Shown in pieces: positions 11,801 to 22,620 of a stretch of DNA of 64,000 nt. Every line of letters begins with the position of its first letter. The first letter of the stretch is position 1. The DNA comes from Nematostella vectensis. Lineage: Eukaryota > Cnidaria > Anthozoa > Actiniaria > Edwardsiidae. The position numbers were made by a program, and so were the translations under genes. Where the stretch lies: assembly GCF_932526225.1 (NCBI RefSeq), contig NC_064044.1:14695453-14759452 (forward strand), read 5' to 3'. The notes below the pieces were generated by a model, which did not search any database, had not been told where the DNA came from, and was given only the letters and a program-made list of their open reading frames with translations.

Positions 11801-14800
11801 AGTAAGAATCTGGCTCTTTTCATTTTGGACTGTGAATCTCTCAGGGAAGGAAGTTAAGCCGGAGATCTCGCCTCTCACCGCACATCTTAAACCCTGTATT
11901 GGGTACGTAGAAGAACCGCTGGGGACGCTGGCCCGTGGTACCATCTTCAGTGACAGTGCTTACACACAAACTCACTCTCATGAGTAGAAAGTGCCCCCCC
12001 CCCCCCCTCTCTCAGAGCATTTAGAGGGTTCCCCTTAGCCTCGAACGCCTCTCTATTAAGTAGCCAGTAGCTCTCACTATGTTCAGAGATGTTCGAGGCT
12101 CTGGAGCGAGGGTACTTTGTCATTCGTTCATCATTTATTTTGTATCATTGCTTGACAGGGCTGTGAAACTGGACCCGGATTTCGGCGACGCCTGGGCGTA
12201 TTTCTATCGCTTTGAGCTACAGCATGGCACCGAGGTAATAGGATTATTCTTTTGTTACCCTCTTTAACGCTTTAAGCTACAGAACGGCACCGAGGTAATA
12301 GGGTCATTCTTTTGTTACTCTTTTTATCGCTTTGACCTGCAGCACGGGACCGAGGTAATAGGGTCATTCATTTGTTACCCTCTCTATTGCTTTGACCTGC
12401 AGCACGGCACCGAGGTAATAGGGTCATTCTTTTGTTACCCTCTCTATCGCTTTAAGCTACAGCACGGCACCGAGGTAATAGGGTCATTCATTTATTACCC
12501 TCTCTATCGCCCTCTCTATCGTTAAACTTTTTGCGTGACGGGCGCAGTAATTTTCAAGCAGTCATTTCTGAAGTTATTTCTACCAGTCTTTTCCTTGTTT
12601 ATTTTGCTTGAATTGGCACTCAAAAAAGTCACGTGATCAGTGCAAGTCCCTGTTACAAATATCAAACTAGGTATAAGACTAATATTATTTTATCTCTGCG
12701 ATAGATTTAAAAAGGCAGTGTCATGGTAAGAGCTTTTCAATAGCTTTCCAGCCCGGACACAATGAATTTTAGTCAAATTCTTATATTGACTTATGAGCCT
12801 TTGGTAAATGTGGGAGACTAAAATTCAAAGGAAATGACCACAAACTGTCAAAAACATAGTTTTGAATAAAATATTGCATATTATTTTAACAAGGCATTGA
12901 CAAATTAAAGTTTGACTGTTTATAGATAATTAAAAGCGCAGTGCCATGACGCTGCCCCTTTAATGTCAATACACTATTCGCAAATCTCGGGTCGAGTGGC
13001 ATTGTGGTCAGGTTTCCAACTTTTAGGGAGACGATCAAGTGCAGGTTTTAAGGATTTGACTGGACATTCCCACCCCCTAAATGCCGTGCTTTTAGCATAT
13101 ATTTGCTAGTATTTGGATCCAACCCGATATCTTCTCATTCGATCTGGGGGCACAGTTACTTCTTAAGCATAAGTTTGCGTGAGCTGACGATAAGTTTGCG
13201 TGAGCTGACGATAAGTTTGCGTGAGCTGACGATAAGTTTGCGTGAGCCTTCTATAGCTTTATACAGCAAACAATGTAAACAACCTAAACAGAATATCGCA
13301 CACGAAATAATTCAGAAATTAACCGTAGTTTTAAGATCATTTATTAAAAATATTCAATCGTTCGAAACAAGTCGAGTCTGAGACTTTGACTTTGTACTAT
13401 GTGTCTCCGTCTTTGGCATAACACTAACAATAGAATAACAGAGACGACGGGAGAAATTGAAAGCGCTCCAAACAGTTAAGAATAGCAATTTCTGGCAAAA
13501 TTATACAGCCGCATGGGTAAGTATGATCATATAAGTATTATATTACAACGTTCGAACGTTTGTTCAGTTGTGAAGTCAGAGGGTTAATATTCGCTTGAGC
13601 AGTTTAAACTCGACTTGTTCCTATCTCGTAGAATCTGTTCCTCTTTTGCCAACAAAAGAAAACGTTTTTACGCAAATTAAATCAGAACAGTTAAGAAGCA
13701 CGAAAATAGGTGCGAAAAATGTCAACTCCCAGTCAAATATTTAAAGCACAACGCTCGATTCGTTCCCCTTTGCAGACCGTCCACAGTGCAACGCGACCCA
13801 AGATTCGCGAATCCCGTAAACAGCACGAACGTGATCAATTATAGGATAGTAAGGGTCAAAAAATGAAAAAAAGGCTGAGATAAGATTTCAGTTTGTTATC
13901 ATCTTCTTTGAAAATAAGTTTATTTTAATAAAAAGTCGCTCCTTTAGTAATCCCGTGTTTGTATTGTATCTTTATATCTGGCTGCGACATCGTCTAGCCT
14001 CATTGTGTCTCTGCTAAAATTCATTTTTATAACCACGGGATTCTTTCCCACTTAAGACATACCCAGTTGTCCTTTGTAATGATATTGATAAGCACTTTAA
14101 TTAAAGACAAAATATGAGTATCCAGCGTAATATGAAAGATATCCTTCAGTTATTACATTTTTAGACATTTTTTAAATCATTGCCATCGTTGATTTTCGTT
14201 TATTTTTCCCAGTGTTCGTAAAATAATGAATGTTACTTATTCCTCACTATTCATCCCATTTACAAAGCAACTCTTCCTGTAATTATAGTTAGATATATTT
14301 AATAAAAGGAAATAAACAAATATATATTTTCTTTTAAAAAAAAGAGGAATTGATGTTTTTGGCTTCCAACGGCTTGTTTTGATTACATATTTTGATTTCT
14401 CGCAGTCGTTTTGTCGAAGTTGAAAGGAGACAACTCTCCGACAAGTCTATTCTTATTACTTAAGGTGCTAGCTTCAGAGGGTTTCAGGGGTTCTAGCTTG
14501 ACCACTGCTCTAAGCCACCAAAACACTTGGTGCCAGTAAAGTTGTCTAAGTGTTGTCTAATATCGTCATGTTTTTAACGAAAGGCTGCTTGGTGCGCCCT
14601 TCCGTGATGTTTGCTTATCACCCGCTGCGCATGTTATGATGGTTTTACTCCCCCAATAAAATATGGAATTTTGAGCGATAAGCAACCGCTAGACGAGAGA
14701 ACCGGTTACTGGCGCGACGAGCACTGTGGGGTGGCATCGCGACCGCGGTATCTGCAGCTCAGTGGCTTTGACTATGGTAACAATGTTTCACTAAGTGTCC

Positions 14801-15269
14801 CTAATCCCAACCTTAACCATTACTTTAGTGAAACAAATATGAAGGATCTACGTTGGTCACCGTTATCCCCGTCACGGCTACAGGAATGACGGTAGACAGC
14901 GAAAAACTAAAAATCGGCGCGTTTATGTCCTGTAACTTAATTCGGCCGTCATCACTATGTATTAGGGGTCTTACGTAACGACATAGGCGACGGTGCAAGA
15001 ACAGAGCGCGCGCTCATCGATATTCATTCCCAAACGACCTGCAAACAAGGCAAAGATTTTGTGCGCAAGTGTGTAAAACTTACGCGCTGACCATGTACTA
15101 TCTGTTGCAGGCTCAACAGGAAAGCGTATCGCATAAGTGCGTGCAAGTGGAGCCGCATCATGGCGAGGTTTGGTGCGCTGTGTCCAAAGCCATCCCCAAC
15201 TGGCGGCTCAAGACAAAAGACGTCTTGCCTCTGGCAGCTAGGTCTCTTAAACCGATAGAGAAGGAATAA
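2801..15269 (+). CDS. PRPF6: PRPF6 (pre-mRNA processing factor 6), C-terminal half, 15 exons
   Basis: PRPF6/Prp6 is the TPR/HAT-repeat scaffold that bridges U5 and U4/U6 in the spliceosomal tri-snRNP in the nucleus. I read 15 exons with GT-AG borders and compatible phases: 2801-2909, 3068-3137, 4043-4164, 5102-5195, 5844-5965, 6997-7039, 7486-7536, 9526-9576, 9650-9724, 10833-10966, 11236-11303, 11381-11519, 11588-11638, 12159-12234, 15111-15269 (stop TAA 15267-15269). They encode about 453 residues, colinear with roughly the last half of the 941-residue human protein. Clear matches include [89 protein letters not shown] and [16 protein letters not shown]. The family match is from memory, not a search. 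The 5' half lies outside the window. Several introns carry minisatellites that copy the adjacent splice junctions. The first exon-exon join gives Ile where human has Met (QAII versus QAVM). Confidence 0.95.
3430..3562. mobile_element. Dispersed G-rich element, copy 1
   Basis: A poly-G tract (about 22 G) is followed by cacagccacgctcctactgg, an AT-rich middle and a ccccctgctacggccatg end. Two relatives with the same order of blocks lie at 5690-5805 and 33060-33215. Three copies in 30 kb mark it as a dispersed repeat, probably a short non-autonomous element. No transposase is visible. It sits in the PRPF6 intron after exon 2. Confidence 0.6.
3563..4042. other. Intron sequence, no feature seen
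   Basis: This is the rest of the intron before the PRPF6 exon at 4043. It contains two loosely related AT-rich blocks (about 3700-3780 and 3850-3940) that share wording around cttacagttt and accaatact. I see no coding or RNA signal. Confidence 0.5.
4151..4735. repeat. Minisatellite of about 8 units copying the exon end and 5' splice site
   Basis: The first units are 68 bp; later ones are diverged and of variable length. Each begins with the exon end aactacggtacaag followed by the donor gtgagtccc, then acatgtacaagaaatacatc and an A-rich tail. The first copy is the genuine end of the PRPF6 exon 4043-4164. Later copies keep cggtacaag-gtgagt or decay to forms such as cgatgagt and ctatgagt. Reading through the real donor gives ACA AGG TGA, an immediate stop. 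Confidence 0.92.
5225..5430. repeat. Four 47-48 bp tandem units in an intron
   Basis: The unit aggtgacccagtatgttagc, then a gcgtcagcgtatcggg-like stretch and cctctcaccac, is repeated about four times. It starts about 30 bp past the donor of the PRPF6 exon 5102-5195. Each unit border reads accacag-gtgacc, so it resembles an acceptor-donor pair. Downstream to 5590 the sequence is a degenerate ctaaggttttaaggc-like repeat. Confidence 0.85.
5690..5805. mobile_element. Dispersed G-rich element, copy 2
   Basis: It shares cagccacgacccaccctactggtgattttctt, the aaatatt-gggggggg core and ccccctgctacggccctgg with the copies at 3430-3562 and 33060-33215. It lies in the PRPF6 intron before the exon at 5844. 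Confidence 0.6.
5966..6996. other. PRPF6 intron, no feature seen
   Basis: About 1 kb of unique-looking AT-rich intron. Its open stretches are short and show no recognisable protein family. Confidence 0.6.
7140..7440. repeat. Degenerate tandem repeat of about 28 bp
   Basis: About eight diverged copies of a gacgttgcgttacgtgttta-rich unit lie in the intron between the PRPF6 exons 6997-7039 and 7486-7536. The core gttgcgttacgt resembles the complement of the acgtaatgctgca core of the array after the next exon, which may reflect a shared origin or chance. Confidence 0.7.
7540..9180. repeat. 26-bp minisatellite next to the exon 7 donor
   Basis: About 60 copies of gctgcatacaatacccgtta plus cgtaat fill the intron between the PRPF6 exons ending 7536 and starting 9526. 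The first unit starts within about 10 bp of the donor gtaagag. The junction itself (atacctgag-gtaagagttgcataca) aligns loosely with a unit, so the array may also come from the splice junction. A higher-order duplication is visible: the defective unit aaggctgcaacaataccc occurs near 8164, 8527 and 9073, and the block around 8190-8480 recurs around 8550-8840. Confidence 0.92.
9700..10725. repeat. 50-bp minisatellite copying the exon 9 end and donor
   Basis: About 20 copies of a 50-bp unit begin with the exon 9 end (gccagggaggcctacaagac, aggg). The donor region and cagaaagggttgaaccgag follow. The first copy is the real PRPF6 exon end at 9724 with donor gttagt. Several later copies carry better donors than the genuine one, for example gtaagt at 9922 and 9971. 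Others have lost GT (gaaagt). Confidence 0.93.
11035..11108. repeat. Short tandem duplication, 29 bp
   Basis: The unit gccctgggaattcgaagagc plus cgacaggaa occurs twice in tandem in the PRPF6 intron 10967-11235. Confidence 0.9.
11711..11890 (+). mobile_element. tRNA-derived SINE remnant
   Basis: The block at 11711-11775 looks like the 5' part of a tRNA. It has an A box tagctcagtgg at 11718-11728, a foldable D arm (gctc/gggc), and a B box ggttcaaaccc at 11761-11771. The acceptor stem ends do not pair and the anticodon arm is poor, so it is not a working tRNA. A non-tRNA body follows, as in tRNA-derived SINEs. The right end (about 11890) is a guess. It lies in the PRPF6 intron 11639-12158. Confidence 0.65.
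12207..12520. repeat. 60-bp minisatellite copying the exon 14 end and donor
   Basis: About five copies of a 60-bp unit each contain tatcgctttgagctacagca, c/tggcaccgag, the donor gtaataggg and tcattcttttgttaccctc. The first copy is the authentic end of the PRPF6 exon 12159-12234. All copies keep the gag-gtaata junction. Confidence 0.93.
12521..15110. other. Last PRPF6 intron, mostly featureless
   Basis: About 2.6 kb of AT-rich intron. The only tandem repeat noted is at 13164-13245: a 21-bp unit agtttgcgtgagctgacgat repeated four times. Segments near 12711 (gcagtgtcatgg) and 12940 (gcagtgccatgacgctgccc) look like ends of an old dispersed repeat, but I cannot define it. No exon is supported here. 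Confidence 0.5.
13164..13245. repeat. 21-bp tandem repeat, four copies
   Basis: Four nearly identical 21-bp copies of a unit containing agtttgcgtgagctgacgat lie inside the last PRPF6 intron. Confidence 0.9.
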
Positions 15270-15457
15270 CGAATGTCTACCTGTGGTAAATAGTTACAAC
15301 AGTCTGGGGTCCCTGTGGTCACGTGCACTAGATGCCCGACCAAAGTCGTCCTTAACCGGGGCGAATAGAGAAAGAACCAAGGGTCTTCATGTCGTATTCT
15401 CCACCAGACCGCGATCCCTGTGGTGTCAGGGTTATGCACGAGCTACTGTGGTGACAA

Positions 15458-15463
15458 AATAAA
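15458..15463 (+). terminator. Likely PRPF6 polyadenylation signal
   Basis: AATAAA lies about 190 bp after the PRPF6 stop codon and is followed within 30 bp by T/GT-rich sequence (tgctttgtcctttgct). It is the first canonical signal downstream on the + strand. Confidence 0.55.
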
Positions 15464-16422
15464 TGCTTTGTCCTTTGCTCACGAGCTACCTAAGTTGAAA
15501 ATTAACATCGATTTTGGGCTAGCTGTGGGCACAGGTGCTGGTTACCTGTGATCATCCAAAGATCTGGGATCTCTGTGTTCGGTCTCGCGTTTCCGCTCTG
15601 CTTGGGCTTCCTGTGGCACCTCGACCTTATCTGTGATTCCTGTAGAATGCATAGTGTGCAGTAGTGTCCAGCGAACAGTAACGATTATTTGCAAATAGAA
15701 AGACAAAGTAACCTCCATACCATTTGTTACGACAACGCGGCATACTGCATTGTAAATAGCACTTCCATACTTGATAATAAACCCTTTTCGTTGTGAATTT
15801 TGTCTAGAGAATCCCTTAGGGTCATGCACGCACGCTGGCTTTTCGTTCTTCGCAGAAGCCGTAGTTCAGCCCTTACCATTACACAGAAGACTTTCCTCAA
15901 ACTCTCTCTAAATTGAACTATATGGCTAATGATTTTTATTCATTATTAATAACCCATTGGTGTTTATAAGTTACTGATTCTATAGCCCTTCATTTTGGCG
16001 ATTTTCTTCAAGAACTAGATATTACTCGTCCGGCTTGTGATTTCTGTGCGTACTCTTTTTTCAAAAGGAATTTCTAGTTTTCAGTTCGGGCTGGGTCATT
16101 CTTATTTTTTGGAGCATTTAACTCATTGACCCCCCAACCGGCCTGTACCGGCCTTGAGAAGTACCCACCACCCAAAAAATTTATAAATGCAATAAAGATA
16201 CTCAGGCATCTGTCTAAGGGATAAATGGTCTTGAAGATATGCATCCACCCAAGGTGATAGCAACTACTCTTTAGCCAAATAATAGCTCGGTTTCTTTGAC
16301 AAATTTCAAATCGAAAAAAAGCTCAAAATACAACTCATTGGAAAGAGATCAGCAAACACAGCTCAGGACACAAATAGATACCTCCATTCCAAGTCTCCAG
16401 GTTTAAGGCTTATAAATCCATC

Positions 16423-16870
16423 TTGCCGCCATTACGTATCGCAAAGCATTCTTGGAGATCCGGGAAAAAATTCACGAGGGGAGGGCAAGTCAACACTACT
16501 TGCCCCAAAGCCAAACAAATCAATTCCATGTCATACAGACCCATAATAGCAGTGAAACAATTTTGTAATCAATTTGGTTTCAGAAAAGACAGCATTTTTA
16601 ATGAAAAAGTACAAGCAACTTGTACTCGTATTAGCACACTTGGATGCCATTACGGATTGCAGAGCATTCTGGGAGATCCGGGGAAAAATTCACGAGTGGA
16701 GGGCGAGTCAACACTCCCCAAACTCAGACGTAAGTCTTTTCAACCCCAAAGCCAATCAATTCAAGGTCATACAGACCCAAAATAGCAGTGTAAACAATTT
16801 TAAAATAAATTTGGTTCCAGAAAAGACAGCATTTAGGAAAGCTGTTTTGGTTCATTGGAAAATTATTTTC
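16423..16870. repeat. Imperfect direct repeat of about 215 bp, two copies
   Basis: The first copy starts near 16423 (gccgccattacgtatcgcaa) and reads agcattcttggagatccggg, a ttcacgag block, and later ccaaagccaa and atttggtt.cagaaaagac. The second starts near 16646 (gatgccattacggattgcag) with the same blocks in order. A weaker third start occurs at about 17083 (ttggatcgcaatgcactgtt). Open frames within it are incidental. Confidence 0.7.
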
Positions 16871-17290
16871 TCATACAGGCAAAGCCAAACAAAAGCAAAT
16901 CCAATGAATCCACCAATGAATCGCAAATATCCATAAGGCATAAGCACAGCACTCAATTATGCCCCAATAGACTTCATGATGTCCTAGGACACTCCCAATA
17001 TGCTCATAGCTGTATTTTTTATGAAAAATACAAGCAACCATCAATTTGTGCTCGTAATAGCACAGCAACAAGGGATTAACAATTGGATCGCAATGCACTG
17101 TTGGATAGTTTGGATACCGCTGACTAGGTGCAGCTGTGTTTAACTTTGACGGGCTATAAAAAAAAATAAAAGGTGGAATTAGTCTGTTTTCGAACTGTTT
17201 TTTGTATATTCAGCTAAAAATATCCAGGAGTCATGTTCAGTTGAACATTCAAGCTGAACATGTTCTGAAGTGTACTCTTATAGATTTCAG

Positions 17291-17332
17291 TACACCAAAA
17301 ACTGGAAATCGACTCTTCCAGTTTTTGGTGTA
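17291..17332. repeat. Perfect 17-bp inverted repeat with 8-nt loop
   Basis: The arm tacaccaaaaactggaa at 17291-17307 and its exact complement ttccagtttttggtgta at 17316-17332 flank the loop atcgactc. The sequence atagatttcagt occurs both just before the hairpin and again at about 17391. No function is assigned. Confidence 0.9.
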
Positions 17333-17974
17333 TTGTATTCATTGTTCTGGTACGAGATCGCGACAGTTTGGACTTTTTGATTCTATTCTTATAGATTTCA
17401 GTGTATATAATGATCAAAACCAGTAATATTTAAGGTTGTGTTTATTTTGAACATAATTTGATTATGCTTTTTTTCAGAATGCATTACACTAACAAAACAA
17501 TATTTCGCTGCTACCTGATGTTCTTAGCATGTTCATAACATTTCATGAAAGGGGTCAGAATTAAGTTGGTGCAGGGGGCCTCCGAAAATTCCCACCTTTT
17601 GGATTCCCACCTTTTTTCTTTATCGGAGTAATATTCTCCTCTAGCTAGAACGACTGTTGATACTGTTGATATAAGGCAAAAAAATGTTGCAAAAATTTAT
17701 AATAATTTCTGAATTTTCATTTACCATGTCAATTTTAAATGCTTTTAAGCATTTAAAAAGGCTATAAAAAGTGGAAAGGCTATAAAATGTTTCCTTGCAC
17801 TAATCTCCAGATGAGGGACCCCCCCGACCCTCCCCCCCTAAGTCTTGTACTCAGATGACCACACAAGCATTTGACGTGACCATCGTGATTTCTGTGGCTT
17901 TCATCGTTGGTAAAAAGCTGACGTAATTGGGTTTTTTAAGCCATTGCTGACAAAAAATGAGTCTTCACTGCCTT

Positions 17975-18121
17975 GTGCCTGGTTTCCATATGATCGCACA
18001 CGGTCGCAGCTATTTACATACGATCGTAACCGATCGCATTGCTGTCGCAGAGTGGTTGCTATATGATCGCATACGATCGCGGGCGAGTTTCCATATAATA
18101 GTACAAGATCGAGTGCTATAT
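17975..18121. mobile_element. MITE-like element with repeated tatgatcgca motifs
   Basis: From gtgcctggtttccatatgat onward the sequence contains several forward and reverse copies of tatgatcgca/gcgatcgta. It ends near gagtgctatatag. The internal quasi-palindromic structure and lack of coding sequence fit a degraded non-autonomous DNA element. Ends and target duplication are not defined. Confidence 0.45.
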
Positions 18122-18129
18122 AGAAAACT

Positions 18130-21100
18130 TTAAGAACGCCAATCACGCCGCTATTTTACGCTCCCGCACAAGACCGTCTCAAAGAATCCATTTCTATGGG
18201 CTGATTCGAAGCAATTAACTGACATGCTTTCAACAAAATATACCGTTAATAAGGTAATAAACTTTAATCGTGGGAAGTTATTTTGAAATTTTCTTGCAAA
18301 TAAACCGATATATTTTCAATTAATTAAACAAAAACAAAGGAGTGGTTGATAGATATTCTTTAATAACACGTGATGTGGATTGTTGACGCGGCTAGGATTG
18401 GCGACCACCAAGCAACATTTTATAGCAATTATTCATTGTGTTTTGTCTTTTTCAGCATCTATAAGACTAATAAGTATGATTTTTGCTGTTCTTCTCGTTC
18501 TAGTAAGGAGTTTGGTTCCTTTTGTGTGGTTCACCATCTAAACGAACTCCCACACTCGTCTGCGCTGTTACTAATCACGGTGGCTATTACTTAACCTAAT
18601 AATTTCCACTAGCAAAACACAAAAACAAGCTCTTTAATTAAACCGAATCGGCTAGTTTTTAGTACTAGAAGATTCAATGATATATTCTATTGAAGGCGCC
18701 GCCATTTTGTACCGCTAAAGGAGCAGTTTACTCTCTAATCCCGTAGCCGCTATCTTGTATTGCTTAATCTTCAATTAGGATAAACCCTAGCCATTCGACA
18801 TTCACAAGGAAACTCACCAAAAAAGCTAGACTTTGGAGCTCTGACTTATCGCGTGAAAATGAAACCTCTCAACTTTCCGCCGTGTTGCCAAACGCGAGTT
18901 GCGTGCTTTTTTAAATGTATCAATCTCGGGAATTTCTAATCTATCCGGATTACGATTTCATTGTTAATATTATTGTGTTGATTGTTCGTATTAGTTCCTT
19001 GCTGCCAAGTCACGTACCTCAGTCTCCTGGATAGCAACACGCGAAACAGTTCTCCATCAAGCGGGGACGCGGTTTTTGTTTTCCCTTTTCTTTTTTTCAA
19101 TACCACATAACTGACAGTCTCAGGCTCTCTAATATTTTGGCTTCAATCATATTTTTGTGTCGTAGCTTTTTAGCATCCCGGTGCATATGACAAACAATAA
19201 ATTTTGGAAAAAGTATGAGGATGGGTAAATTGTTATAAAAAGGGAGTATACATTGGGGCTGGATCTCCTTAAGTGCTGCCAATCTTGAGGTAAAGCAATT
19301 TTTTCGATACTTCAAGCATTCTGTGGTTGATTATTATTACTTTTGTGATTATAATCAACCACATAAATACATAGAGGCAAAAAAATAGTAATAATACGGA
19401 AAAAAGTAGACCAGTCCAGACGTTGGTATTTATCGTTTTTTTTTTTTTTTTTAACAGGAGGACAGGACATTTTCACGTGTTTTTGATAATTGAAGACTTA
19501 TTGTAGCTCAAGTGGATATCTTGTCATTTTCAGTTGCCTAGGGGTTGGTAATTAAACATCGGGAATCTTTTTTTTCAAATCTAGTCTAAATAACGCTTCT
19601 AAAAGATACACACTTTGTACTTGTATTATTACCTATTGCTAGCAGAGTTGTTTAGTAGAACGATTCGGGCAAGTTTTCAATGAAATAAATTTTGCAAACA
19701 ATAGCTGCGTTTTGCAAGAATTTTACTCTTTTGCGATTGTAAATATTTTTTTCTCGATCTAAATGCTTTTTGGTAAAATAACACTCACAAACTTAGTGAG
19801 CTAGCAAAAAAAATGTTGGCTTTAATAAAATCCCTGGAGAGGAATTTCAAATGTTTTGACAAAGCAATTTGATAAGCTTTCTTGTTCGTTTTGTATGCTT
19901 TTCAAATTTTCCGCATCCCCCCCCAACTAGCTTGACCATTGTGACTCTGACTTCTTTTAAATAAAACCATAAAAATCGTCAAATGATACTTTAAACTTAT
20001 GATGATTCAGCATAAATGCCCTCTCCGTTCGAGAGATTTTCTGTGGCTTGTAAACGGTCTATGGCAGGTGGCAGTGACGTCATTGCCATAGCTAGAGCTG
20101 AGAAGCTGTGGGAGTTCTGGTTTTACACTTGCCGGATATTAGCCACTTGTCACCCCGATACTTAGGTGTCAAGTTCTGTTCAAGTTGTAAAGTCAGCTAA
20201 CAGCTAACTCCCTAATAAACACCGAATACTATATACGTCATATTTATAACAAGTGTCGGTTGTCTTTACAAGTAGGCAACTGCAATCATTTGGCGCGTTT
20301 GTTTTCCCGCCATTTTCATATGTGATGGGATGCGAGCTTGCGTTTTCCCGCCTTTTTCGTTTTTAAATTGAGTTGGGGCATTGGCTTTTCTTTTTCTCCT
20401 CTTCTTTAAAACCGAGAGCTAAAAATAAAAACTGGTAAAGCTTTGTAGCGGGTTTTTACTGACTCTTGTTAGTGTTTCAAGAATCTGTTTAGATATTGAC
20501 ATTAACTATATCTTGATTTGACCGACAAGATCTGTAACTTGCATTTATGTTTTTTTTGTATTTCTTTATAACATTTATAAGAAAAAAATTAAAACGAGTA
20601 ACTAAGAAAGTTACATTTCTGCTGTGTAAGTTGTTTGCATTTTTAATAACAGCATTTGGAGGGTTTATTTTAGTTTTTTTTCAATGCAATATGTTATAAA
20701 ATTTTAGATTTTTTCACATCTTATCCTTCTAAGAATCAGAGGTTAGAATTGCGTCCCTTCCATTTTTAGGAACTTAAACATGTTCAAACAATGTCAAATG
20801 TTGTCAGTGAATGGTATGCGGATTAAATGTTTATATTAAAGTACAAATGTGAGCCTGATTATTTTTGTGCTACCTTGAATGTGGTATTTCGATGCTCGTG
20901 TTTCATAATGGGGCATATGGAAGATAAAAGGAGAATTTAAAATTACCTTCCTAGAAAATGCAAATGAGTCATGAGGTTTACTTTCAATACTTACTCTGTA
21001 CAAACATAAATGGTTAAAAGTAAAATATTTAGTTCTTTTCCATCCTGGTTAAAACTTTACTCCCTAGAGTTTTTTTAGTTACAGATCTCGTTTCCACAGA

Positions 21101-22620
21101 TTCCTGAGCAAACAGAAAGCACGCGGCTTTATCTATCGTAAACAACTCGTAAATTACCATAAGCGTTGAACGATTGTCAAAAACATTTCTTCGCGTATTT
21201 TGGCTGCTTTTTAACCTATAAACAAGTCTTTAAATCTTTTTGTGGAGGTTAAAACCTCCGAAAGGAGTTTGAATGTGCCTTTTCGCGTTTCCTAGGTGAT
21301 TTCACGGTCGGTATTTACCTCTAATCCGTTCGATTGCTTTTCAATTGAAGCTCAGAAAAAAAACAATTTATTATCACTGCGAATAACCCATAAGTAGAAC
21401 GCGGGCGCTTCCTTGCAAAATACCGTTTGCGTGGAGCGTGAAACTTGAGTGATTTATATTGATTTAAGGACTTCTCGAGTGGTTATTGAGCTTTATCGAG
21501 TCTTCCTAGCATTTACAACTCCTTGCATTTAGAACAAGACAAGACGACGAGATAGTTTCGGTTGTATTATTATTATTATTGATGTTACAGGCTTGTTATT
21601 GAACCTCGTGTTATGAAATTCCATTGTGCGATATAATTCGACTGTGTTTTCTCAAGAATATTCGTTTTCTCTGGATTTATTTGTTATTTTTTTTTTTTGT
21701 GTGGATTCCATATTCACATCTAAATTTTAGTCGAAATTTACTAAATGTCGGTTTATGCAATTTTTGTATAAAAATACTTCACTTTAAAATTGGGGGAAAT
21801 CCCCAAAGCTTGAATTATTAAACCTATCGAGAGACATGAATGGCCATCGTCATGGGCTAAAAATGTTAATTTTTGTTATTGGAATAAACTTTAAAACTAG
21901 GCCCGATACGAATTGCCCGCTATTGATTCAAAGTGAATGGTATAATTGACTCATTTTATTCCTAGAATTATGAAGCTGGAAAAACGTTTAAGAGAAAGAG
22001 TCGAAAAAATCATCCGAGAAATTCAAGAAAATTTTCAACGAGGCATAAATATTCCCAGAAAATAGATGCTCGCAAGTGGAAGCGGTTCTGAATAAAATAT
22101 TATCACAATTAATCAATATTTCATCTTCCGAACAGGTGGAATCGGGATATTTTCCTTCCCTAAATTCCTCCCCCGTTTAAACTGGAGATTGTTGTTTTGT
22201 TAAAAACTAGACAGAAAATGCTGTTTGTTTCCGATTTTCTATTAGACAAATAGCGACCTCTATCTATCAAATTTTCGACCAGCTTTCGGTATAAACTTGT
22301 TTCGAATTTCTTTTGTGTAGATCTCTTCGGGGTTTAAAGAACCCTACGAATTTGAATTTTTATTGTACGCCACAAACAGCGTGTTCTGCCAAGTCGAGTT
22401 AAAAATACCGACTCTTAGCAGGGTTCAAATTTACGGAAAAATTGTTCAGTCTCTTGTGTAGACAACCTTACAAATCACTTGTAATGGGGGCCTTATCACA
22501 GGCCACTTCAGACTAGCGCTATTTACATGTTGTTTTTTTATAAAAATGGGAACTGCCTTTGAGCAAAAAATTACCAAACTTGAACTGCGGTGTAAAGCAG
22601 TTTATCCGTTTAAACCTCTA
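18130..22620. other. Gene-poor AT-rich intergenic DNA
   Basis: No exon, RNA or clear mobile element is supported in about 4.5 kb. Small features only: YY1-like gccgccattttg at about 18700 and a related gccgctatcttg about 45 bp later; a CRE-type tgacgtca at 20075-20082; several poly-T runs. The right end is probably the 3' UTR side of the channel gene on the - strand. Confidence 0.5.

Larger units (their letters stand above)
15464..17560. other. Intergenic, duplicated block and hairpins
   Basis: I see no supported gene. The stretch contains the two-copy block at 16423-16870, the hairpin at 17291-17332, and a weaker inverted repeat near 17235-17263 (atgttcag ... ctgaacat). Confidence 0.5.

Noticed and set aside
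22440-22620. Further exon of the channel gene beyond its stop
   Set aside because: The stop follows directly after KKRASI, a natural TASK-like C-terminus, so no additional coding exon is needed.
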